From Allomyces macrogynus ATCC 38327 (taxonomy: Eukaryota; Blastocladiomycota; Blastocladiomycetes; Blastocladiales; Blastocladiaceae), in contig GG745335.1 in NCBI GenBank assembly GCA_000151295.1, forward strand, positions 1 to 13,322: a stretch of DNA of 13,322 nucleotides, given 5' to 3'. Below, one piece after another: positions 1 to 7,463 of the stretch. Position 1 is the stretch's first letter; every line of letters begins with the position of its first letter. Below the pieces are notes generated by a model. It did no database searches. It was not told where the DNA came from and saw nothing but the letters and a program-made list of their open reading frames with translations. The translations under genes and the position numbers were made by a program.

Positions 1-638
1 GCTGGTTGTAAAAGTCGGTTTAGACAGGAGGTACCGGTGCAGTTCGGCGGTGCGCGTCGACAGGCACCTAAACGAGGACGCGATCGTGTTCAGTTCCACT
101 TGGTGGATGGCAAAGTCGCCAGCGGGCAGTTTCGCGCGCGGGTCAATGTCGCGGTGCAGCAGGTAGTCGGACCGGTAGACGCCGAGCGTGATGGGCTGTA
201 CGGCGTCTTTCGTGGCGGCACGTTGCGCGAGGTAGAGTTGGTAGAGCCGGTGCGTGAAGGGGTCGACGTCGCCAATTCTGTTTGTCAGAGTCGTCAAGGG
301 CAATAAGCTTCCAGAACGCGTCCACGACGATTCAGAGCGGCAACCTGGACGTACTCGTCCATGATCGCGCGCAAAAACAGGTCGTCCTTGGTCACGGCGT
401 GTACGAGCCGGTTGAACGCGGGCGCCAAGTCGCGCGCGCGCGTAAAGCACGAGCGCGGGAACGGGGACGGGAACAGGGCGAATGGCGCGTGCACGACACT
501 CGACGTGGGCGTGGTCGCAGACCGGATCGCCAGACCGTGCGCGAGCGCCCAGTCAACGGCTTGGTCGCGCAGGGCGGCCGACTGCGCGGCGGGCAGGGCC
601 GGTGGGTAGGGCGGCACGTCGGATTGGGCGGTGGACAT
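1..638 (-). CDS. GSS: Glutathione synthetase (eukaryotic type), 5' part; runs off the left edge
   Basis: Eukaryotic glutathione synthetase is a cytosolic ATP-grasp-type enzyme that joins gamma-glutamylcysteine and glycine using ATP. Two exons are visible: 638-355 and 277-1, with a 77-nt intron at 354-278 (donor GTACGT, acceptor AACAG). The joined frame gives 187 residues of a protein usually near 480. Family landmarks: DWALAHGL, HAPFALFPSPFPR, YRSDYLL (R130, matching the substrate-binding Arg of the human enzyme), and VELNT (E156 and N158, matching the metal/substrate-binding Glu and Asn), then TAELHRYLL. The ATG at 638 is the first in frame, with context ACCATGTC. Oddity: the usual Phe-Gly-Gly-Leu after the VELNT strand reads Phe-Arg-Cys-Leu here (164-167). 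The donor choice is mine: the alternative GTTGCC donor at about 345 does not keep frame. Family assignment is firm; the 3' half is outside the window. Confidence 0.93.
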
Positions 639-1210
639 GGTGGTGCGGGCGACGGCTGAGCGGATCAAGGGTACCTGGCGGCGAGTCGTGATCAGGCGCG
701 ACGGTTGGCAGCAAGTGGTGGTGCGTGCAGCGGTGTAGAGACACGCGAGAGAGGCCAGAACGGGTCGCCGGCTTGTCAGCACTTGCACGCCGTTGCTTGC
801 AGCTAGCTCGCGGGCACCTTGCGCCGTGGTAGATAGATATTTATGATGTGATTGCCGTCGTGCTCGACAGCGTCGCGAGAACGGCGGCGTGACGGGTCAG
901 CGCGTGGTCAGCCTGTTTTCGGGCAGCACGTGCGCTTGGTCAGCGTGGTCTCGCAGTGGTGCGAGCGCGTGATCTGCGCGCCGCTAGTGCGTCAGACGTG
1001 TGTGTGGGTCTGTGAAGGTCGTGCACTGGCTGCGGCGGCAATGGCTCCGATCTCATCAGCAAAGTGAACGGCCAACAGTGGGAAATAACAGAGAATGGAT
1101 TCACGATATTGTATGTGCTCGGGCGTGTCTAGTGCGCCAATGAGGGACGCAGGCAGGCGCCTGTCGGCAAACTGCCGTGCGTGCTCTTGTGCTCGTTACT
1201 CGGGCCGACC
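639..1210. other. Intergenic region, no gene recognised
   Basis: This stretch holds the upstream region of glutathione synthetase and the 3' flank of the secreted-protein gene; both are on the minus strand, so they run head to tail. Open frames exist on both strands (for example 852-1067 plus), but none resembles a known family and they fit GC-driven noise. The stretch around 830-850 is locally AT-rich (AGATAGATATTTATGATG). It could hold promoter or polyadenylation elements, but I see no defined motif. No RNA gene was recognised. Confidence 0.5.
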
Positions 1211-1836
1211 CTACAATGGAAAACGTCTGTCAGCAAAGAAGTTCAAGTTGCCACCCGAGGGAAATCCACCGAGAAAACGTACCGCAAAGGTCATGGTCCA
1301 CGTGTGGCCGGCCGGGTCAATGGCGGGCCCGACGGGTGGGAAGACGCGCGCGTCGTCGGTCTCGTCCTTGAACTTGACGAGCACGGCGTGGCCATTGGCA
1401 AGCATGGGCTTGACAATGGTCCAGGTCTGGACCGAGTCGCCGTGGCGCAACGCTAAGGTCTTGTCCTGGTCGTCGTAGGTCCAGCTGATGGCGACTTCGG
1501 GCGGCGGGCACGGTGCGCGGAAGCACATGACGGTGGAGGCGACCGACCCGTGCCCGCTGTGGTCGAGCGTCAGGTAGTGCAGCGGGTCGAGCTGGTAGGT
1601 GGCCGGCACTACGAGTGCGCCGGCGCGGGCGGTGGTGGGCTCTGGTTGGAACGTTGGGCACGGCCATTTGCGTCAAATTGAAGAGTCCAGCAATTCGATC
1701 CAGAGCGCGACGTCCTGCAAGTCGGAAGTTCGATACCAGCGTGGGCCGTGCCGGCCAAGAGCATGACGGCGAGCAGGGTGACGACCAGCGTGATGGCGGC
1801 CGCGTAGGGCCGGTGGAGGCGCATCGAGGCGTACAT
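1211..1836 (-). CDS. Predicted small secreted protein, two exons, family not recognised
   Basis: Exon 1 is 1836-1737, the intron 1736-1642 (95 nt, GTATCG...AACCAG), exon 2 1641-1211; the joined CDS is 531 nt, 176 aa. The first ~33 residues form a signal peptide: basic Arg-Leu-His-Arg-Pro, a hydrophobic core (AAAITLVVTLLAVMLLAG) and a small-residue cleavage site after Thr-Ala-His-Ala. The intron falls within a codon or two of that predicted cleavage site. The predicted mature part (about 143 aa) has one Cys pair (MCFRAPCPP), several aromatic strand-like stretches (ISWTYDDQ, QTWTIV, HTWTMTFAV) and a Gly/Phe-rich end, suggesting a small beta-rich domain. I cannot name a family; the W-T-Y-D-D segment faintly recalls beta-trefoil lectins, but that is only an impression. 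Met5 (1824) is an alternative start. Without the splice, exon 1 stops at about 1609, which supports the intron. It is divergent from the AMPK beta gene across ~0.9 kb. Confidence 0.7.
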
Positions 1837-2726
1837 GGCGGCCGGGTTCGAGTTCGAGCAGTGTGGGGCGGATTCGACGCGGTTGGACTTGCTTGCGGGT
1901 ACTTGGCGCGGCGACGCAGTCGTGTAGCATCAATCGCTGCCACGCTGGTGGAGGTCGCTGTCGCTTGTTGGCAGTGATGCCGGAGCTGGGAGCCGAGCGA
2001 AAGCAGCGAACACCGAGCGAAAGCGGGGAAAGCGGAGCGCACGGTGGAGCGAACGAGCGCGTGGGCAGGGACAGCGTGGCAGGCCTGTCGGCGGCGCGTG
2101 AGCTCGACGGCCAAGCAGCGGCCGCCTCGCAGCGACCCTCCAAGACCCCGTCGTTCCTCTCCCTGCCTGCCACCAACCGGCCGCCGCCGCCAACGACCGG
2201 CACGGCCACTGCGACACCGGCTACGACAACAACGACCGACGACACCCCGCCCCACGACGACGCTGCGCCCCTCGCCGCCCGAGCCCGCCTGCAACTTGTC
2301 GCATCGCCGTGCCCGCGCCCCGCACGCGCTGTTACGCTGCGACCCCGCTCCGCATCAAACGTCAACCCCGCTTCGCGCCAAACCACCACCTCGACCACGG
2401 ACGAGCGACTCCGTGCTCTCCCGCGCCGGCGCCTTGGTCTCTCAAGTCCCGCTTCTCGTGCTGACCGGCTGCGTGTTGCGCGCGCCCGTGTCTTCACGCG
2501 CGCTCGGCCGCTCGCTGCGTCGCCGCGCCAGACGCCGCTGGTGAACGCACCGGCCCCCGTCCCTGCCACACACACCCACTCGTGCTGCTGCTGATCCAAG
2601 CCGCCGCGGGCAACGCACCATCACTCACCCGCTAGGCCCGTTCGCGCGCTGCTGCCCGCGTCCGCGCCTGCTCCTGAACCATCCACCTTTGCCGCGCCCG
2701 CCCTCGGGTGCCTGGCGCGCGTGTCC
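1837..2726. promoter_or_regulatory. Divergent intergenic / putative shared promoter and 5' UTR region
   Basis: About 890 bp separates the divergent secreted-protein (minus) and AMPK beta (plus) start codons. The right half (about 2120-2726) is strikingly C-rich on the plus strand, with many CCGCC and ACGACGA runs, consistent with a long pyrimidine-rich leader for the AMPK beta transcript. Several long open frames cross it on both strands, but they encode Arg/Pro/Ala-rich low-complexity sequence without recognisable domains; I treat them as composition shadows. A 12-bp direct repeat lies at 1993-2024. I see no clear TATA element and cannot place a transcription start. Confidence 0.45.
1993..2024 (+). 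repeat. Short direct repeat, possible regulatory sites
   Basis: The 12-mer CCGAGCGAAAGC occurs exactly twice, at 1993-2004 and 2013-2024, with a 20-bp period. Related GGAGCG/CGAACGAGCG words follow at 2033-2060. It lies in the divergent promoter region about 160 bp upstream of the secreted-protein ATG. It could be a pair of factor-binding sites on the same face of the helix (two turns apart); this is inference from spacing only. Confidence 0.35.
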
Positions 2727-4535
2727 ATGGGCAACACGCCCTCCACCCCGTCTGCCGTCGAACCGGCCCTGGGCACCATTGATCAGGTCTTAGCTACTGC
2801 CGCCGCTGCCAACGCGGCTCGCCAAGACGCCTCCGTCGCCGACAGGCCCGACACGACCGCGACCACCTCGGCCGCCGCCGCACCCTCGTCGCCTGCTCGC
2901 GCCCGCCACGCGCACCAGCTCGCCACGCTCGAGCAGTCGCAGGACGCTCACCTCGGTGCGCGCCGGCCCGTCCCGCTTGTCCTCTCCGGGAAACCGGCAC
3001 CGACCGCCCCCATTGCGCTCCCGTCTCCTCGCCACGCCGCTCACCACCAGTACGGCGCGGGGTTCATGGACCGCGACCATGGCCATGCGCACGGCGCTGA
3101 CGCTGAATCCACGGGCGAACCCTCACCCACGGCTCCGCACAGCGCAGGAGCTGCTGCCGCACGGAACCCGGCTCTGTCGGCCGCCGTAGCTGCTGCCGCG
3201 GCCCAGTTTGGCATCTCGCCGTTTGTTGGGTCCCCGCTCTCGTACGCGTCGTCGGTCATTGGACCCGGGGCGGGCACCGCTGCAACGGCTGCACCCTCGG
3301 CGATTCATGGTACCTTGCCCAACGGCAACGTGGTCCATCTCGTCGCCGGCATGACTCAGCTCGACCTGCAGGGACAGCTACCGCACCAGCAACCACCACC
3401 ATCGTGGCTCGCGCCGCCCGAACTGCCATCGGTCGAAGCCGACTTGGTTGCGCAAAACACGGCCTCGGACACGAGCTCCTCGACGGGTCGCACGCCCACG
3501 GCCATGGCACCAGAGTCCGCACTCACGGCCGCACTGCGGCAACAAGCACTGGCACCGTCCGATCCGCTTGCGGCACGGCCCAGTAACGGCACCACGCACC
3601 ATGCCACGACCACTGGCTTCCCGGCCCCGATCCGCATCCCGTCCACGATCCAGTTCATTGCCGACGCCTCGACCGACGGGGCCAGCGGCTCGGGCGACTT
3701 TGTCGCGCCGTCGGCCGTCTACATCACCGGCTCGTTTAATAATTGGCAGACCAAGGTCCCACTCCGCCGCGTCACTGGTGGCAACGCTGCCGCAAGTCCA
3801 CGGCAAGCCGTGTTTTCCGTGACGCTGCCGCTCGCACCGGGCGTTTACCGGCTCAAGTTTATAGTCGACGACGAGTGGCGGTGCTGCCGCAACTTGCCGA
3901 CCGCGCAAGACGACGATGGCACGCTCGTCAACTATATCGAGGTCGCCGCACCGCCCATACCCGTGATACCGCAGCCCATGGGCGCGCGTGCGCGCGCATC
4001 GACGGTACCCGACGTCCCTTTGGCCACGACACTGCCCACACCCATCTTGGCTCCCGTCCGGCACTCGCCAACGGCCGAGACGTCCATGGCGCACAGCGTG
4101 CCGGCAAGTCGGACCGATCCGTGGGCAAATGGCGCGGCACCACTCTCCGAGTCGCCACCTGGGTCGTACACGACCATTGTCCCAACACCGCGCATGCTCT
4201 CCCGGCTCGCCTCGGCGGGCGCTGCTGCCGCTGTGGCTGCGGCGTCGGGTACGTCTGTGCCCGTCCCGGTCCTCGAGGACTTGGTCGACGACGACGGCAC
4301 CGATGTGGACGAGAACGCGCCCGTGCTCGACCCACCATCACTGCCCGTGCACTTGACCAAGGTCGTGCTCAATCAGGCGCGGCCCGACGAGGAGGTCGTG
4401 CCCGTTCCGCCGCACGTCGTGCTGAACCATCTCTATGCGTGCAGTATTCGCGACGGGGTCATGGCCGTGGCCATCACGTCGCGGTACCGGAAAAAGCACG
4501 TCACGACCGTGTATTACCGGCCCGTGTCGATTTGA
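2727..4535 (+). CDS. AMPK/SNF1 kinase beta subunit (Gal83/Sip type)
   Basis: Scaffold subunit of the AMP-activated/SNF1 kinase heterotrimer, which senses energy and glucose status; it bridges the catalytic alpha and nucleotide-binding gamma subunits. The protein is 602 aa from the ATG at 2727 (context CCATGG); a GTG six bases earlier is not the start. The N terminus MGNTPS matches the N-myristoylation pattern (Gly2, Ser6) and the start of animal beta subunits. Residues ~10-300 are Ala/Pro/Ser/Thr-rich and probably disordered. A glycogen-binding carbohydrate module spans ~320-406: VYITGSFNNW with Trp340, then PGVYRLKFIVDDEW and NYIEV. A second linker (~407-530) is followed by the C-terminal alpha/gamma-binding domain (~533-602): PPSLPVHLTKVVLN, VVLNHLYACSIRDGVM, ending YYRPVSI. 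No intron is needed. It is much longer than animal forms (~270 aa) because of the linkers; long N-terminal regions also occur in yeast Sip1/Gal83. Other frames stay open across it (one of 345 codons) but encode nothing recognisable. Confidence 0.96.
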   Translation: MGNTPSTPSAVEPALGTIDQVLATAAAANAARQDASVADRPDTTATTSAAAAPSSPARARHAHQLATLEQSQDAHLGARRPVPLVLSGKPAPTAPIALPSPRHAAHHQYGAGFMDRDHGHAHGADAESTGEPSPTAPHSAGAAAARNPALSAAVAAAAAQFGISPFVGSPLSYASSVIGPGAGTAATAAPSAIHGTLPNGNVVHLVAGMTQLDLQGQLPHQQPPPSWLAPPELPSVEADLVAQNTASDTSSSTGRTPTAMAPESALTAALRQQALAPSDPLAARPSNGTTHHATTTGFPAPIRIPSTIQFIADASTDGASGSGDFVAPSAVYITGSFNNWQTKVPLRRVTGGNAAASPRQAVFSVTLPLAPGVYRLKFIVDDEWRCCRNLPTAQDDDGTLVNYIEVAAPPIPVIPQPMGARARASTVPDVPLATTLPTPILAPVRHSPTAETSMAHSVPASRTDPWANGAAPLSESPPGSYTTIVPTPRMLSRLASAGAAAAVAAASGTSVPVPVLEDLVDDDGTDVDENAPVLDPPSLPVHLTKVVLNQARPDEEVVPVPPHVVLNHLYACSIRDGVMAVAITSRYRKKHVTTVYYRPVSI

Positions 4536-4840
4536 TGTTGGCGTTGCGGCGTGGATCTTGTTGGTTTGCTTGTTGTGCCGTTGTCGTTTTTATTTCTTTC
4601 CCTTCTTTTTGGAGAGATATCGAGATATCGAGACTTGCTTTTCTTGATGCTTTGACCCCCGTGGACCTCTTTTGGCGCTTCTCTTTTCGTCATCCCCTCG
4701 ACCCTTTCTCTTGGGCGTCTTTGCGTTTCCCTTTCTCTCGGTTTTCTCGAGTCCTGCGTGCCCGTGTACATACAGCCTGACGCCTTGCCCTTTCCTGGTC
4801 CTCAGAATCAGCAAATCCAAAAACGAGATGAGATCGTAAT
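4536..4840. other. Convergent 3' intergenic region
   Basis: About 305 bp between the stop of the AMPK beta gene and the stop of the convergent RFC gene, so both 3' UTRs must share it. The plus strand is T/pyrimidine-rich (for example TTTCTTTCCCTTCTTTTTGG near 4591-4611), in contrast to the GC-rich coding flanks. A short tandem repeat sits at 4614-4633. No canonical AATAAA was found on either strand near the stops; AATTTAC-type A/T words lie just past the RFC stop. Confidence 0.5.
4614..4633 (+). repeat. 8-bp tandem repeat with palindromic core
   Basis: The unit GAGATATC is repeated 2.5 times (4614-4621, 4622-4629, then GAGA). Each unit contains the palindrome GATATC. It sits in the convergent 3' UTR space. 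It is short, and probably a simple-sequence feature. Confidence 0.5.
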
Positions 4841-6202
4841 TTACACGACAAACTTCTCTGGCGGCACGACGACGCGGGCCATGCGCGCGACGAGCCCGGC
4901 CAGCTGCACATTCGACGAGACGCCCTCCAAGATGCGCATGTGCGCGAGACCAATCAGCTTGGCAAACTCAAGTTTCAGATACTCGGGCAAGACCAGAGCC
5001 GCCGCCGCATTCGCTCCTCCCGTCGCGGCGGCCGGTGCCTGCGTTGGCGCGTTCTTCACGACGCGGAACAGGGTCGTGACCACATCCAAGCTCGCGTACC
5101 CAGCTTTCGTCAAGGCCGTGATCGCATCCAACGCGCGGTCGACATGGCCCATCGCGCAATTCTGCACGATGGCCGAGACTTGCGCCGGGTGCGGCACATC
5201 ACAGACCTTGAACACTTGTTCGGCATCCACCATGCCGGACGCGGCCGACGCCGCGGCCTGTAGGTGATTGATGGCGAGTCGCAAGTCGCCATCGGCACAG
5301 AAGACAACGGCCTCGAGTCCCGCCGGGGTCATGGGCACGCTTTCGCGCTGCGCGACGGTGCGCACGCGCGACAGGACCTGCGTGTCGGACAAGCGCGCGA
5401 ATCGGAGAATGGCGCATCGCGACTGGATGGGTTCAATCACCTTGTTCGACGTGTTACACGCGAGCGCGAACCGCGTCGTCGACGAGTAGAGCTCCATGGT
5501 GCGCCGTAACGCTTGTTGCGCGCCGGCCGTCATGCTGTCGGCCTCGTCGAGAATCACGATCTTGTGTCGGCCGGGTGGCAGCGTGACTTTTTTTTGCGCA
5601 AACATTTTGATGCGGTTGCGGACCACGTCGATGCCGCTACGTGTTGTTGCAATGCGAGAGAGGGTGAGCAGGTGCGGCCACACGTGGAGGAGATTCGATT
5701 CCACGCGCACAAGGTGAAATGGAGCCGTACCGGTCGTCGGACGCGTTCAGTTCCAGCACGGCTTCCTTGACGGCCGACCCGAGCAGCGCATTGGCGAGGC
5801 ACATGATACTCGTCGTCTTGCCAATGCCGGGCGCGCCCTGGTGCCCACACGCAACGTGTCAGTTCGTCGGTTGGCTCCCGCCCGTGACATGGAGACCACG
5901 ACGCACCGACATGATAAGGTTGGGCATGTTGCCGTCGCGCGCAATGACCTTGAGCCGCGCGACCGTCTCCTCGTTGCCCATGACCTCGTCGAGCACGAGC
6001 GGGCGGTACTTCTCGACCCTATGAGCACGGACCGCGCGCGATGGGGTTCAGCACTCGAATTCCCTCGCGATCACACCATGTCGAGCTGATGGCAATACCA
6101 TGGCAGCTCCAATTCGTCGGTGTTAGGCGCAGTCACGGCGGCCCCGGCGGGAGTATGCCGCGTGCCTGTGCCTGAGGACGAGGCTTGTGCGGCAAGGGAC
6201 AT
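4841..6202 (-). CDS. RFC2: Replication factor C small subunit (human RFC2 / yeast Rfc4 type)
   Basis: AAA+ subunit of the RFC clamp loader, which opens and loads the PCNA sliding clamp at primer junctions in the nucleus. Four exons: 6202-6099, 6018-5907, 5837-5731, 5636-4841; introns of 80, 69 and 94 nt, all GT..AG. The joined CDS is 1119 nt, 372 aa. Exon 1 ends inside the Trp codon of ELPWVEKYRP; intron 2 falls just before the Walker A loop GAPGIGKT (73-80); intron 3 splits the Arg of LNASDDRGID. Walker B is VILDEAD (134-141), and the RFC box Ser-Arg-Cys is at 180-182. [21 protein letters not shown] near the end marks the RFC2/Rfc4 class. Oddities: an Ala-rich insertion ([14 protein letters not shown]) in the C-terminal domain, and [11 protein letters not shown] where the family usually has GDMRQA. 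The ATG at 6202 (context GCAGCCATGTC) starts a ~30-residue low-complexity leader. RFC2 follows human naming; the yeast orthologue is RFC4. Confidence 0.95.
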
Positions 6203-6449
6203 GGCTGCAGCTTGTTGGTGCGTTGGTCGATCCGGTGCGCGGCCTGTCTGGCGTGTTTGCTGCAAGTCTGGGAAGATTGGAGCGGGGAGTCGTCGGGAAG
6301 GTGCACTGTCGCGCTGCTGTCGATGCTGGTGGTGATTGCGAACCATAGCGAACAGCTCGACCACGCTCCGGCGCATTGACTCACGGCAAGTGCCTTTTCG
6401 CCACGCGTTTCTCACGTGTTGCATGCGTCAACACTGACCACATCCTGCC
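6203..6449. promoter_or_regulatory. Putative divergent promoter between RFC gene and plus-strand gene stub
   Basis: About 247 bp between the RFC ATG (6202, minus) and the first candidate ATG of the plus-strand gene stub (6450). If the stub was once a gene, this compact region would have served both directions. The minus-strand frame upstream of the RFC start stays open but has an unconserved Arg/His/Gln-rich composition, so I read it as 5' leader. No TATA element or specific operator is recognised. Confidence 0.35.
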
Positions 6450-6595
6450 ATGGTGTGCAACACTGGCACATTGCTCAAGCGACACGACCAACAAACATTA
6501 CCCAGCCTGACCCCGTCCAGCACGCGCGCCGGCTCGTCGCCGAGAAGGACCAGCTCGACGCATCAATTCGCGAACTCGAGAGTGCGCTCTGCATT
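6450..6595 (+). pseudogene. 5' stub of a host gene cut off by transposon sequence (identity uncertain)
   Basis: Host-like GC-rich coding sequence divergent from RFC. One reading is an ATG at 6450-6452 followed directly by a 53-nt intron (6453-6505, GTGTGC...ACCCAG), then exon 6506-6595. This encodes a charged helix (PDPVQHARRLVAEKDQLD, ASIRELESALCI). The exon is followed at 6596 by a perfect donor GTATGT and, 44 nt on, by CTGTCCAG at 6632-6639. After that, composition drops to AT-rich and gypsy integrase-like sequence begins in the frame the splice would create. The helix is loosely reminiscent of the N-terminal coiled coil of the proteasome chaperone Nas2/PSMD9; this is a guess. The remaining exons are missing here. 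It may be a broken gene, or the coding part may continue beyond the transposon block. Confidence 0.3.
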
Positions 6596-6639
6596 GTATG
6601 TCTTCAGTGCATCTGTTACTTCCCTGATTTCCTGTCCAG

Positions 6640-7299
6640 CTCAATGCCAACAAAAGTACCCATATTGCATTTGTCAATAACACTGTCAAGGAAAAGAGCT
6701 ATTGGCAAGTCGTGCTTGATGGATTGCTCACCAAGCTGCACTAATCCATCACAAAAGTGGCAGAGCAGTTAATCTGGATGAGCATGGGTGCTGCTGCCAC
6801 TCATGCTGCTGCTGAAACAACTGCCACCACTGTCACTACTCAAGATTGCTTGATCTTGGTCCAACGGGCCATGGACAAGCTGAAGTTTGATGGTTCTTGT
6901 GACATTGGCACACTTGGCACAAAGCTCAAGCCAGCCACAGCGTATTGCCCACCAAGCAATGGCCAGGCCAATAGGACCAACCATGACTCAAAAATGGTGC
7001 TGAACAGTCTCAATGGCACCCAGTGGGAGGAAATGGTTCTGATTGTGCAGTTGTCATACAACACTGCTTGTCATCACATTTGTGGCATGTTGCTGCCCCA
7101 AGCACCTGTTGGTACTCATCGTCAACTCCCACCAACCATGTTACCCATGCTCAGTGACCTGGCCTTAAGATTTCTGCGCATTCAATATGCCATCTTTGAC
7201 TTGCAGCAGCTCATTTTGCAACACACTCCTCAAAATCCAAGCAGCTCTGAAACTGCAGCTGAAATACTGCAACAACATCTGGAACTGCTTCCTAAATGA
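6640..7299 (+). pseudogene. Ty3/gypsy-type integrase remnant, copy A (plus strand)
   Basis: Decayed polyprotein fragment from the integrase region of a Ty3/gypsy-type LTR retrotransposon. In one frame, 6640-7299 carries one internal stop (TAA at 6742-6744), then stays open to TGA at 7297. Recognisable stretches: EKSYWQVVLDGLLTKLH (family: VVVDRLTK.AHF), AEQLIW, LGTKLKPATAYCPPSNGQ (family: GTKLK.STAYHPQ..GQ.ER), and LNGTQWEEMVLIVQLSYNTA (the conserved N-G-x-Q-W and LSYN segments). The catalytic Glu expected in Gly-Gln-Ala-Glu-Arg reads Asn, and the first two catalytic Asp residues are not recognisable. So the copy is dead. GC content is visibly lower than in the host genes. Homology to the minus-strand copy B begins at 7157 and ends at ~7246; beyond that the reading frame no longer resembles integrase. 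The 5' boundary is uncertain (6596-6660). Confidence 0.75.
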
Positions 7300-7463
7300 A
7301 AACTGCAAGTCGCACTGGTTGCTTGGACAAGCACCAGAGATGCAAAAAACGTTTCAACCTGGAACCGAATCATCATCACTAGCTGGGGGGGGGGGGGGGG
7401 GAGAAATGATGTGAAGCAGAGCTACCCATCTAGCTCCTTTGCATACCCATTGTTGTTGTTGTT
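7247..7463. other. Unassigned segment between gypsy copies A and B, containing a poly-G tract
   Basis: Between the end of A/B homology and the start of the B/C homology. Short frames cross it, but none resembles a known protein. It contains the poly-G tract at 7385-7401 and, read on the minus strand, the last codons and 3' flank of copy B's integrase frame (stop at 7430). Under the inversion model, its reverse complement should lie beyond the far end of the copia element. Confidence 0.4.
7385..7406 (+). repeat. 17-nt poly-G within a 22-nt purine run
   Basis: Seventeen consecutive G (7385-7401) are followed by AGAAA and then TG at 7407. Read on the plus strand (the orientation of gypsy copy A), a G-rich purine tract followed immediately by TG is the layout of a polypurine tract abutting a 3' LTR. 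It could instead be a simple homopolymer, or a sequencing or assembly artefact. No matching LTR is identifiable in the window. Confidence 0.6.

Noticed and set aside
852..1478. Possible plus-strand genes at 852-1067 and 1095-1478
   Set aside because: The second overlaps exon 2 of the secreted-protein gene antisense; the first has no recognisable sequence, and neither shows splice or start context better than background.
1317..2294. 325-codon minus-strand open frame across the secreted-protein gene
   Set aside because: It is in a different frame from the signal peptide and the conserved-looking exon 2, has Arg/Ser/Pro-biased composition, and its start lies deep in the promoter region.
1673..2599. 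Long minus-strand open frame (~308 codons) and several long plus-strand frames (1863-2594, 2044-2544) over the divergent promoter region
   Set aside because: All encode Arg/Ala/Pro/Ser-rich low-complexity sequence with no recognisable domain. Several open at once in different frames, as expected from very high GC. The minus-strand one also runs through the intron of the secreted-protein gene.
3743..4780. 345-codon plus-strand open frame overlapping the AMPK beta gene in another frame
   Set aside because: It runs over the carbohydrate module and C-terminal domain of a clearly real gene and is Arg-rich without any family resemblance. It is a GC-driven shadow, not dual coding.
7385..7401. Telomere, G-quadruplex or CRISPR-like repeat at the poly-G run
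   Set aside because: It is a single homopolymer with no repeated unit and no spacer structure, in decayed transposon sequence.
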